From CAZNEZ01 sp964572475 (GTDB lineage: Bacteria; Bacillota; Clostridia; Lachnospirales; Lachnospiraceae), in assembly GCA_964572475.1 (NCBI GenBank), contig CAZNEZ010000011.1, positions 1 through 50,686 on the forward strand: a stretch of 50,686 bases of DNA, given 5' to 3'. The notes beneath the pieces are model-generated. The model made no database searches, was not told the origin of the DNA, and saw nothing but the letters and a program-made list of their open reading frames with translations. How positions within the stretch are numbered: the stretch's first letter is position 1; each line of letters starts with the position of its first letter. The position numbers and the translations under genes were made by a program. Shown here piece after piece: positions 16,877 to 25,772 of this stretch.

Positions 16877-18520
16877 ATGAAAAAGTTGAGTATTACTATA
16901 TTAATTATGCTCTTATGCCTAGTAGGATGCAAAAATAACAACAATAGTATTGAATCTGCAACCGAGGAGGCTAAAACTATGAGCTATACTGAAATGAGAG
17001 CGACTGAAAATGTTATTGATGACAAGTATAGAACATACTATGAGGTTTTTGTATATTCGTTCTATGATAGTGATAATGACGGAATTGGAGATATAAAGGG
17101 TTTAATATCTAAACTTGACTATATTGAAAATCTCGGATGTAATGGAATCTGGTTAATGCCAATAATGCCTTCAACTACATACCACAAGTATGATATTACA
17201 GATTATTATTCGGTAGATGCACAATATGGTTCTTTGGACGATTTTAATCAATTAATTGAGGAATGCCATAAAAGAGATATTAATGTAATTATTGATATGG
17301 TATTCAATCATACATCTGCAAAGCACGACTGGTTTGTTAAGGCAAGTCAATATCTTACTACTTTAAAAAGTGGTGAGGAGATAGACCTGAGTAAATGTCC
17401 GTATGCGAATTACTATAACTTTGCAAAAACAAGTGAGGCACCTGCTTCGTATCACAAACTATCAGGAACGGATTATAGCTATGAATGCGTATTTTGGGAT
17501 CAGATGCCGGATCTTAACTTAGACAGTAAAGCGGTAAGAGACGAAATAGAGAAGATAACAAAATATTGGTTAGATTTAGGTGTAGATGGTTTTAGACTCG
17601 ATGCTGCAAAGGAATACTATTCAGGTAATAACGATAAAAATATCGAGGCTTTGACATGGTATACGGATTATGTAAGCAGTATTGACAAGGAGGCATACCT
17701 TGTTGCAGAAGTATGGGATAGCTATGATGTAATATGCAAATATTATGAAAGCGGAATAGACAGTATCTTTGATTATACATTTGGAAATAATAATGGAGTT
17801 ATAGTTAAGACCGTTAATAATATGGGCAATGGCAAAGCTGGAAACAGATTAGCGCAAAACCTAGAGATTATTCAATCAGAGTTTAAGATTGATGCGCCAT
17901 TTCTTAGTAATCATGATACAGGAAGAATAGCTGGATTTGTAAGCTATGATGAGGATAAGATTAAGCTTGCAGGAGCAATTAATTTACTTATGAATGGCAG
18001 TGCATTTTTGTACTATGGTGAAGAAATTGGAATGACTGGTGCAGGAGAAGATGTGAATAAGCGTGCGCCAATGTATTGGTGCGATAATGAAGAAAAAAAT
18101 CAGGAAAATAATGAAGATGAGATAAATGTATTAAAACAGGGAATTACAGCTCCTCCTCCTGGTATGGGAGAAGTTGAACATCGCTTTGGAAGCTATATAT
18201 CACAAAAAGATAACCAATATTCAATATACAATTATTATAGACAGCTTATTCATATTAGAAATAAATATCCTGAGATAGCAAGAGGAACAGTAGAAGTAAT
18301 GTTTGAAATTACAGATGGGGATATATGTGCTATTAAGAAAGAATACAATAAGAACACAATATATGTAATATATAATATCAGTAATGAGGAAAAGGCGATT
18401 AATCTTATGAAAGATGGTTATAGGATAGCTGAAAGCCTTATGACTGGTAAGGAAGAAGCTGGAATAAAGGGAGATACCCTGAATCTTCCAGCGTACGGAA
18501 TCGTAGTACTCACTGCATAG
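16877..18520 (+). CDS. Surface lipoprotein alpha-amylase (GH13)
   Basis: This 547-residue lipoprotein (signal peptide, lipobox LVGC with Cys18, then an Asn-rich linker) carries a complete GH13 barrel starting near residue 50 (YEVFVYSFYDSDNDGIGDIKG). The predicted nucleophile is Asp242 (FRLD), the acid/base Glu278 (VAEVW) and the stabiliser Asp347 (SNHD). It should cut starch or long maltodextrins at the cell surface so that products can be imported by the ABC system. No carbohydrate-binding module is visible. Neopullulanase or oligosaccharide-producing activity is an alternative. Nine bases separate it from the debranching gene. Confidence 0.88.
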   Translation: MKKLSITILIMLLCLVGCKNNNNSIESATEEAKTMSYTEMRATENVIDDKYRTYYEVFVYSFYDSDNDGIGDIKGLISKLDYIENLGCNGIWLMPIMPSTTYHKYDITDYYSVDAQYGSLDDFNQLIEECHKRDINVIIDMVFNHTSAKHDWFVKASQYLTTLKSGEEIDLSKCPYANYYNFAKTSEAPASYHKLSGTDYSYECVFWDQMPDLNLDSKAVRDEIEKITKYWLDLGVDGFRLDAAKEYYSGNNDKNIEALTWYTDYVSSIDKEAYLVAEVWDSYDVICKYYESGIDSIFDYTFGNNNGVIVKTVNNMGNGKAGNRLAQNLEIIQSEFKIDAPFLSNHDTGRIAGFVSYDEDKIKLAGAINLLMNGSAFLYYGEEIGMTGAGEDVNKRAPMYWCDNEEKNQENNEDEINVLKQGITAPPPGMGEVEHRFGSYISQKDNQYSIYNYYRQLIHIRNKYPEIARGTVEVMFEITDGDICAIKKEYNKNTIYVIYNISNEEKAINLMKDGYRIAESLMTGKEEAGIKGDTLNLPAYGIVVLTA

Positions 18521-18529
18521 GAGGCACAC

Positions 18530-20521
18530 ATGAGATATGTTTTTGGAAAAAATGATTGGACTAGCATAGAGCGAAGTCGTGAAAAATGTTATCTTCTTGC
18601 AAATGGTTTGGGAGGTTTTTCCTCACTTAGCATAACTGGTGCTAATGCGAGAATAGACTCATCTATTATGATGGCGTCCATTAAGGCACCAAATAAAAGG
18701 TATAATCTGATTGCTAATATGTATGATTCTCTCATCACAGGAAAAAAAACATATGAGCTGTCAAGCCAGGAATATCTTGAATCTTCTAACAATAAAACTG
18801 GCTTTAGATACCTTGATAGTTTTACTTATGAGTATCTTCCAGAGTGGACATTTATGGTAGAGGGAATTCAGATTATAAAAACGATAGTTATGGTTAATGG
18901 TGAAAATACCGTAGCTATTCTTTATAAAATTGAAAATCCCTGCAATAAAAAAATAACATTGTCTGTAGAGCCGTTAATGTATTTTGCTCCTAAAGGTACG
19001 ACACCACTTAAGAAACAAACATTTAAGATAACACCAAACAACATATCAAGCAATGGTATAACTCTTAATTACCACACTAATGGAACCATTATAGAACATG
19101 AGACTTCTTGTGATGATAATATTTATTATCCGCTTGATGACAGAGATGGAAGAATATCATATGGCTATGGTATAAAAAATCATACAATTACGTATACATC
19201 AAAAACATCAGAATACCTAGCCATAATATATAGTATGAATGATACTTATGAAAAATGTAATCCAATCTCTAAAACATTACAGTTAATACAAGAAGAAAAA
19301 AACAGACTTTTAAAGCTAATAGAGGTTTCAAAACTTAAAGATGAGGTATCGAAAACTTTAGTTATAAGCGCAGATAAGTTTGTAAGCTATAGGGATTCCA
19401 CAAAATGTAAAACAATAATTGCAGGCTACCCATTCTTTGAGGATTGGGGAAGGGATACTATGATTGCCATTACAGGCTGCACAATGGCAACTAAGAGATT
19501 TGATGTTACTAAGAGTATTCTTAGAACATTTATGCAGTATTGTAGAAAGGGATTAATGCCTAATCTATTTCCAGAGGGTGAAGATGAACCTATGTATAAT
19601 ACTGCTGATGCAGCACTGCTATATATTAATGCCGTATATGAATATTTTAAAGCATCTGGCGATAAAGAGTTTGTTCAAGAATGTTATGAAACTATGGAGC
19701 AAATAGTACAATATTATATTAATGGAACAGACTATAATATCAAAATGGATGAAGATGGACTGATAATAGCGGGAAGCGGTGAAGATCAGGTTACATGGAT
19801 GGATGTCAGAATAGAAAATGTTCTTCCAACTCCTAGGCATGGTAAACCAGTAGAAATAAATGCATATTGGTATAATGCTTTAAAAGTAATGAATTGTTTT
19901 ACAAGTTTATTAAATAGAAAACAAGAAATAGGTAAAAAGTATATTGAATTAGCTAACCTTGTAAAAAAGAGTTTTAATGAGAAATTCTATGATGAAAGAA
20001 TGAAATGCTTAAAAGATGTAGTATCAGGTGAAAAACAGGATGAAAAAATCAGGTGTAATCAGATATGGGCATTGTCTATGCCATTTACAATAATTGATTC
20101 AAAAAAAGCGGAAAACATATTGAATACAGTGTATGAAAAACTGTATACTAACTGCGGACTTAGAACATTAGGGTTAGAAGACAAAGAATTTCATCCTAGA
20201 TATATAGGTAAACAATTTGAGAGAGATATGGCTTATCATCAGGGTACAGTATGGGTATTTCCATTAGGAGCATATTATCTTGCTTATCTTCATCATCATC
20301 CAGATAAGAAACAAGCAATAGAAACGATTAAAAGACAGTTGGAGCCTATAAAAGCCTGGTTACGTGAGGGGTGTATAGGTCAACTTCCTGAAATATATGA
20401 TGGTCAGTACCAGACTGAATCACGCGGATGTTTTGCCCAAGCATGGAGCGTAGGAGAACTTCTTCGGGTATATTCTAAGATTGAAGAATATGAGGATGCG
20501 TTTTGTAAAATCTTATTATAA
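18530..20521 (+). CDS. Amylo-alpha-1,6-glucosidase / glycogen debranching enzyme (GH133)
   Basis: This 663-residue cytosolic enzyme should hydrolyse the alpha-1,6 branch glucose left after phosphorylase trimming. It has the N-terminal GDE domain (LLANGLGGFSSLSITGA) and the C-terminal (alpha/alpha)6 catalytic domain, with FFEDWGRDTMIAITG at about 299-313 and FERDMAYHQGTVWVFPLGAY at about 562-581. GGAGGCACAC precedes the start. The last 47 bases overlap the end of the MATE gene on the opposite strand. It closes the starch locus and complements GlgP, MalQ and the alpha-glucosidase. Confidence 0.9.
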   Translation: MRYVFGKNDWTSIERSREKCYLLANGLGGFSSLSITGANARIDSSIMMASIKAPNKRYNLIANMYDSLITGKKTYELSSQEYLESSNNKTGFRYLDSFTYEYLPEWTFMVEGIQIIKTIVMVNGENTVAILYKIENPCNKKITLSVEPLMYFAPKGTTPLKKQTFKITPNNISSNGITLNYHTNGTIIEHETSCDDNIYYPLDDRDGRISYGYGIKNHTITYTSKTSEYLAIIYSMNDTYEKCNPISKTLQLIQEEKNRLLKLIEVSKLKDEVSKTLVISADKFVSYRDSTKCKTIIAGYPFFEDWGRDTMIAITGCTMATKRFDVTKSILRTFMQYCRKGLMPNLFPEGEDEPMYNTADAALLYINAVYEYFKASGDKEFVQECYETMEQIVQYYINGTDYNIKMDEDGLIIAGSGEDQVTWMDVRIENVLPTPRHGKPVEINAYWYNALKVMNCFTSLLNRKQEIGKKYIELANLVKKSFNEKFYDERMKCLKDVVSGEKQDEKIRCNQIWALSMPFTIIDSKKAENILNTVYEKLYTNCGLRTLGLEDKEFHPRYIGKQFERDMAYHQGTVWVFPLGAYYLAYLHHHPDKKQAIETIKRQLEPIKAWLREGCIGQLPEIYDGQYQTESRGCFAQAWSVGELLRVYSKIEEYEDAFCKILL

Positions 20522-21797
20522 AGGCACCGGCTCTAAATATCCAATCTACAATCATTGCAATCCATACACCAATGGCACCAAGTGCAAAGTATACTCCGAT
20601 TATTAGACTTAAAACGATTCTAAATGCAAACATTGAAAAAATGGACATAACCATTGGATATTTTACATCATTACATGCTCTTAAGGCATTTGGAAGTGTG
20701 AACGCAGATGGCCATAATAGCATAGCAAATCCATTATGAAGAAAGATTAGAATATATGCAAGCTTCCGTGTATCTGCTGATAATTCAAATATATTGAGTA
20801 TAAGAGGAAGAGTTAAAAGAATAGTTGAATTAATAATAAATGTAATAATATATGTAATCTTAGTTAACCGCTTAGTATAGTATACTACTTGTTTTTCGTC
20901 ATTAGCACCAACACATTGACCAATAACAGTAATCATGGCTAAGCTCATTGCCTGACCAGCAATGCATCCCAGTCCATCTATACTATTTGCTACAGCATTT
21001 GCGGCAATTTGAACTGTACCAAAACCAGCAATAATACTGACTACAAGCACACGGCCAAGCTGAAAAATACCACTTTCAATACCACTCGGAATACCAATAT
21101 ATAGAATCTTTTTAATCATTTGCCAATTCGGAATAAACCTGAAATTACTAAAATGAATAATATTTTTAGAGCTATATAATAGTGAGAACATAACAATACA
21201 AGCAAATATTCTTGAAATAAGGGAAGGAATAGCAACACCAGCTATATCCAATTTTAATATGTAAATACAAAAAGCATTGCCAGAGATATTAATAATATTC
21301 ATAATAACTGAAATCTTCATGGATATTTTTGAATTGCCCATAGCCCTAAATAGTGCGGCACTGGCATTATATACAGCTAGAAATGGATAGGATAAGGCAG
21401 AAATATAAAAATAGGTTAAAGCATTTGACATAACAGTATTGGTTATTTTGCCAAATAAAAGTGATAGAATGAAGTGTTTAAACACTAGGCATAATGACAT
21501 TATTCCTAATGATATTACCAAAGCTATAATTAGAACTTGCTTTGAGGATTCAGTAGCTCTTGAAAAATCTTTGGCTCCTATGTATTGTGCAGTTATTACT
21601 GCACCACCAGTTGCCAGAGCGGCAAATATGGCAATTAGTAGGTTGTTAATCATATCGACAAGAGAAACACCAGATATAGCTGCTTCACCAACAGAGGAAA
21701 CCATCATTACATCTGCCATTCCAACAGTTAGAGCCAAAACTTGTTCTATTATTAGTGGAAGTATTAATTTCTTAAGAGCGGATTTATCAAAGAGCAT
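20475..21797 (-). CDS. MATE family multidrug/sodium efflux transporter
   Basis: This 440-residue inner-membrane protein has about twelve predicted helices and two MatE repeats. Its N-terminus (LKKLILPLIIEQVLALTVGMADVMMVS) is characteristic of the NorM/DinF-like group. Substrates are unknown. The start at 21797 is supported by TAGGAGAA upstream; a reading from 21845 would add 16 unlikely residues. The gene runs in the same direction as pyrG but a hairpin separates them. Its 3' end lies on top of the debranching gene's 3' end (47 bp), with no terminator visible between them, so the convergent transcripts would be complementary there. Confidence 0.88.
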   Translation of the reverse strand: MLFDKSALKKLILPLIIEQVLALTVGMADVMMVSSVGEAAISGVSLVDMINNLLIAIFAALATGGAVITAQYIGAKDFSRATESSKQVLIIALVISLGIMSLCLVFKHFILSLLFGKITNTVMSNALTYFYISALSYPFLAVYNASAALFRAMGNSKISMKISVIMNIINISGNAFCIYILKLDIAGVAIPSLISRIFACIVMFSLLYSSKNIIHFSNFRFIPNWQMIKKILYIGIPSGIESGIFQLGRVLVVSIIAGFGTVQIAANAVANSIDGLGCIAGQAMSLAMITVIGQCVGANDEKQVVYYTKRLTKITYIITFIINSTILLTLPLILNIFELSADTRKLAYILIFLHNGFAMLLWPSAFTLPNALRACNDVKYPMVMSIFSMFAFRIVLSLIIGVYFALGAIGVWIAMIVDWIFRAGAFIIRFYKTHPHILQS

Positions 21798-21834
21798 ATT
21801 AAATTTTCTCCTATAAGTATGTGTAAAGTATGTG

Positions 21835-21880
21835 TGATAAAGCAAAGAGCTGTGTACGCTATGGGCGGTACAACAGCTCT
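21835..21880 (-). terminator. Terminator-like hairpin after pyrG
   Basis: On the minus strand AGAGCTGTTGTAC (21880 to 21868) pairs with GTACACAGCTCT (21857 to 21846), a 12-bp stem with one bulged base, followed by TTGCTTTAT. The U-tract is poor, so readthrough into the MATE gene is possible. Confidence 0.5.
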
Positions 21881-21908
21881 CCTATTAGTTATTATAAGGT
21901 AAATACAT

Positions 21909-23516
21909 TTATTTGTTTAAATTGTCAATAGAAGCTTTAAGGAAGCCTTTGAATAATGGGTGTGGTCTGTTAGGTCTTGACTTAAGTTCAGGGTGTGCCT
22001 GAGTAGCAACAAACCAAGGATGATTTTTAAGCTCTATCATCTCAACAATTCTACCATCAGGTGACATACCAGATAAAATCATACCATTTTCAGTTAATAC
22101 ATTTCTGTAATCATTATTAACTTCATAACGATGTCTGTGTCTTTCGTGAATTGTTTCTTCACCATATAACGCAAATGCTTTGGAATTCTTATCAAGTACA
22201 CATGGATAACTACCAAGTCTTAATGTTCCACCAAGGTCTTCAACACCGTTTTGATCTGGCATAAGGTGAATAACGGGATGAGTAGTATCAGGAGCAAGTT
22301 CAACACTATGCGCATCAGCAAAGCCAGCAACATCTCTTGCAAATTCTACTATAGCAAGCTGCATTCCAAGACAAAGTCCAAGGAAAGGAATATTATTCTG
22401 ACGGGCATATCTAATAGCCTCAATCTTACCGTCGATACCGCGGTCACCAAAACCACCAGGAACAAGAATACCAGAAACATCACCAAGTTGTTCGGAAGCA
22501 TTTTCAGATGTAAGAGTCTCAGAATCAATCCATTTAATATCTACAGAGTAATTATTCGCCCATGCACCATGTTTTAAAGATTCAACTACACTTATATATG
22601 CATCATGAAGAGAGATATATTTGCCAACAAGAGCAATCTTTACAGTATTAGTAGCTGTTTTAATAGTGTTAATCATATCTGTCCATTCCTTTAAATCAGG
22701 CTCTGGACATGAAAGATTTAAACATTCACATGCAACCTGAGCAAGATGCTCATTCTCCATTGCAAGTGGTGCTTCATAAAGTACATCAACATCAAGATTC
22801 TGAAGAACATGATTGTTAGGTACATTGCAGAATAAAGCGATTTTATCTTTTAATAGCTGGTCAAGAGGATGTTCTGAACGGCATACTATAATATCAGGCT
22901 GAATTCCCATTCCCTGTAACTCTTTAACACTTGCCTGAGTAGGTTTTGTCTTCATCTCACCTGATGATTTAAGGTAAGGAATAAGAGTAACATGGATAAG
23001 AATAGCATTCTCACGTCCTACATCATGTTGGAACTGACGAATAGATTCAAGGAAAGGTTGACTTTCAATATCACCTACAGTACCGCCAACTTCAATAATA
23101 GCAATTTCGGTTTCGGTTGTAGTATAGTTTCTATGAAAACGGCTTTTGATTTCATTAGTAATATGAGGAATAACCTGAACAGTTCCTCCACCAAAGTCGC
23201 CGCGTCTTTCTTTTGAAAGAACAGACCAGTAAATCTTACCAGTAGTTACATTAGAATTCTTTGTAAGGCTTTCATCTATGAATCTCTCATAATGACCTAA
23301 ATCCAAGTCAGTTTCTGCTCCGTCATCTGTTACAAATACTTCACCATGCTGAATAGGATTCATTGTACCTGGATCAATATTAATATATGGATCAAATTTT
23401 TGCATAGTTACTGAGTAACCACGAGACTTTAATAGACGTCCAAGTGAAGCAGCAGTGATTCCTTTACCTAATCCTGATACAACTCCGCCTGTTACAAATA
23501 CGTATTTTACTGGCAT
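21909..23516 (-). CDS. pyrG: CTP synthase
   Basis: This 535-residue enzyme makes CTP from UTP, ATP and glutamine. The N-terminal synthase domain has the signature VTGGVVSGLGKGITAASLG and the QKFDPYINIDPGTMNP stretch. The C-terminal class I glutamine amidotransferase domain has the nucleophile Cys382 (FLGLCLGMQ) and a His-Glu pair in ATQAHPE. AAGGAGGGCT lies just upstream of the ATG. The gene stands apart from other pyrimidine genes. I do not see the G-rich start or leader terminator that underlies CTP-sensing attenuation of Bacillus pyrG. Confidence 0.97.
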   Translation of the reverse strand: MPVKYVFVTGGVVSGLGKGITAASLGRLLKSRGYSVTMQKFDPYINIDPGTMNPIQHGEVFVTDDGAETDLDLGHYERFIDESLTKNSNVTTGKIYWSVLSKERRGDFGGGTVQVIPHITNEIKSRFHRNYTTTETEIAIIEVGGTVGDIESQPFLESIRQFQHDVGRENAILIHVTLIPYLKSSGEMKTKPTQASVKELQGMGIQPDIIVCRSEHPLDQLLKDKIALFCNVPNNHVLQNLDVDVLYEAPLAMENEHLAQVACECLNLSCPEPDLKEWTDMINTIKTATNTVKIALVGKYISLHDAYISVVESLKHGAWANNYSVDIKWIDSETLTSENASEQLGDVSGILVPGGFGDRGIDGKIEAIRYARQNNIPFLGLCLGMQLAIVEFARDVAGFADAHSVELAPDTTHPVIHLMPDQNGVEDLGGTLRLGSYPCVLDKNSKAFALYGEETIHERHRHRYEVNNDYRNVLTENGMILSGMSPDGRIVEMIELKNHPWFVATQAHPELKSRPNRPHPLFKGFLKASIDNLNK

Positions 23517-23822
23517 TGTAAGCCCTCCTTGATTTATGTTGATTATTATTATTAGTAAATTAATTTAAATGTATTTATATGTTAAGAACATACTTAATGC
23601 ATTTTAAAGATACATTATACATCCTAGGACAAGATATTTCTAGTTGTATTTGAAAAAAATATATACAAAAATATGTGCTTAATATATAGGAATTTATGAA
23701 AGGTTTATAATTATGTACGAAAATTCACAATATCAATATTGATTTATGGAGAAACTAATTCTATAATAGCTTTATTAAATAAAAATGATGGTACATTAAA
23801 AATAGAAAGAGAAGAGGTTACA
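23517..23822. promoter_or_regulatory. Divergent intergenic region between pyrG and ftsH
   Basis: This 306-bp AT-rich stretch holds no gene that I can support. For pyrG (minus strand) a plausible promoter is TATAAT at 23614-23619 with TAGAAA at 23637-23642, spacing 17. For ftsH (plus strand) TATAAT at 23706-23711 is the best -10 candidate but has no good -35 partner. A small stem (TATGTT with AACATA, 23577-23591) lies in the pyrG leader. GAAGAGG before 23823 is the ftsH ribosome binding site. Confidence 0.4.
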
Positions 23823-25772
23823 ATGGATAACAACGATTTAAAGGATAAGGATAAAAATAAAAAACCCAAAAGGAATCAAACCATAATAGTTTTTGTAATA
23901 GCTGGACTGATTACACTTTTGGGTATGAGTTTAATGTCTAGTATGTATGAGAGTGCTACTACAGAAGAGCTTAAGTATAGCGAGTTTTATGATAAAATAG
24001 AGAGTGGAGATATAATAAAGGTTGAATTTTCTAATTCCAATAATAGAATTATAGGAACACCTAAGGATTCAACAACCAATAGTCTTGTTCAGTATACATA
24101 TTGGACTACAGCTATTAATGATGAAGATTTAGTTCCATTACTTAAGGAAAAAGGCATAGAATTTACAGCAGAAGCACAGGATTCTAAGTCATCAATACTT
24201 GATTTCTTCCTTGTCTGGATTTTACCTATTGTATTAATATATGGAGTAATGGCGCTTCTTATGAGAAAAGTCTCAAAGGGAGGCGGAATGATGGGCGTTG
24301 GAAAGTCCAATGCCAAGATTTATGTTGAAAAAGCTACAGGAGTTACATTTAAGGATGTTGCTGGACAAGAAGAAGCGAAAGAGTCTTTAAATGAGATAGT
24401 AGACTTCCTGCATAATCCAGGAAAATATGCAAAGATTGGAGCAAAATTACCTAAAGGAGCTTTGCTAGTAGGACCTCCCGGAACAGGAAAGACTCTTCTC
24501 GCAAAAGCTGTAGCAGGAGAAGCAAATGTACCATTCTTTTCACTGTCAGGTTCAGATTTTGTTGAGATGTTTGTAGGCGTTGGTGCTTCAAGAGTTAGAG
24601 ATTTATTTAAACAGGCACAGCAGTCAGCACCTTGTATCATATTTATTGACGAGATTGATGCTATAGGTAAGAGCCGTGATTCTAAATATGGCGGAGGCAA
24701 TGACGAGAGGGAGCAGACACTTAATCAGCTTCTTTCAGAGATGGATGGATTTGATACATCAAAAGGACTGCTTATTCTTGCAGCTACTAATAGACCAGAG
24801 GTATTAGATCATGCACTTTTACGCCCAGGCAGATTTGATAGAAGAATTATAGTTGACAAGCCAGATTTAAAAGGAAGAATAGAGACTCTTAAGGTACATT
24901 CAAGGAATGTTGCTATGGATGAGACAGTAGACTTGGATGCCATTGGTCTTGCTACATCAGGAGCAGTAGGCTCAGATTTAGCAAATATGATTAATGAAGC
25001 AGCAATTAATGCTGTAAAGCATGGCAGACAAGCTATATCACAGGATGACCTGTTTGAATCAGTTGAAGTTGTTATAGCAGGTAAAGAGAAAAAAGATAGA
25101 ATCCTTAGCAGTGAAGAAAAGAGAACAGTTGCATATCATGAAGTTGGACATGCACTTATTACAGCCGTAGAGAAGAATGCAGAACCTGTACAAAAGATTA
25201 CTATAGTACCTAGAACAATGGGTTCACTTGGTTATGTTATGCAGGTACCAGAAGAAGAGAAGTATCTTATGTCTAAAGATGAACTTATGGCAAGAATCGT
25301 AACACTTTTAGGTGGAAGAGCATCTGAAGAACTTATATTTGATACTGTTACAACAGGTGCTTCTAATGATATGGAAAAGGCAACTAAGATAGCGAGAGCT
25401 ATGATAGCCCAGTATGGAATGTCAGAAAAATTCGGACTGATGAGTTTAGAATCAGTTGAAAATCAATATTTATCAGGAAGAACAGTATTGGATTGTAGTG
25501 ATAGAACTGCAGCAGAGGTTGATGATGAGGTTAAAGCATTACTGAAAGAATGTTATTCCAAAGCGCAGAGCATACTTGCAGATAACAGAGAAGTACTTGA
25601 TAAGATTGCAGAATTTTTATTTGAAAAAGAGACAATTACCGGTAAAGAATTTATGGAAATTTACAATAGAATTAAGAATCCTCAAGCAGAAGATTTGAAA
25701 GAAGAGGAAGAAGTGCAACAAGTTGATTTGGAACAGACTGTAGAATCAGTAGATAATAGTGAAAATGTTTAA
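23823..25772 (+). CDS. ftsH: ATP-dependent zinc metalloprotease FtsH
   Basis: This 649-residue membrane-anchored AAA+ protease degrades misassembled membrane proteins and regulatory proteins. It has transmembrane helices at about 20-38 and 125-147 flanking an extracytoplasmic domain, Walker A GPPGTGKT (217-224), Walker B IIFIDEIDAIG, the second region of homology (ATNRPEVLDHALLRPGRFDRR) and the zinc site HEVGH (439-443). I prefer the start at 23823 because GAAGAGG precedes it; a longer in-frame reading from 23739 has no such site. The C-terminal tail is acidic (Glu-rich). The stop overlaps the possible GTG start of uvrC. Confidence 0.96.
   Translation: MDNNDLKDKDKNKKPKRNQTIIVFVIAGLITLLGMSLMSSMYESATTEELKYSEFYDKIESGDIIKVEFSNSNNRIIGTPKDSTTNSLVQYTYWTTAINDEDLVPLLKEKGIEFTAEAQDSKSSILDFFLVWILPIVLIYGVMALLMRKVSKGGGMMGVGKSNAKIYVEKATGVTFKDVAGQEEAKESLNEIVDFLHNPGKYAKIGAKLPKGALLVGPPGTGKTLLAKAVAGEANVPFFSLSGSDFVEMFVGVGASRVRDLFKQAQQSAPCIIFIDEIDAIGKSRDSKYGGGNDEREQTLNQLLSEMDGFDTSKGLLILAATNRPEVLDHALLRPGRFDRRIIVDKPDLKGRIETLKVHSRNVAMDETVDLDAIGLATSGAVGSDLANMINEAAINAVKHGRQAISQDDLFESVEVVIAGKEKKDRILSSEEKRTVAYHEVGHALITAVEKNAEPVQKITIVPRTMGSLGYVMQVPEEEKYLMSKDELMARIVTLLGGRASEELIFDTVTTGASNDMEKATKIARAMIAQYGMSEKFGLMSLESVENQYLSGRTVLDCSDRTAAEVDDEVKALLKECYSKAQSILADNREVLDKIAEFLFEKETITGKEFMEIYNRIKNPQAEDLKEEEEVQQVDLEQTVESVDNSENV

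Noticed and set aside
23517..23607. CTP-sensing attenuator in the pyrG leader
   Set aside because: No G-run at the predicted transcript start and no leader terminator hairpin with a T-run was found; only a small 6-bp stem is present.
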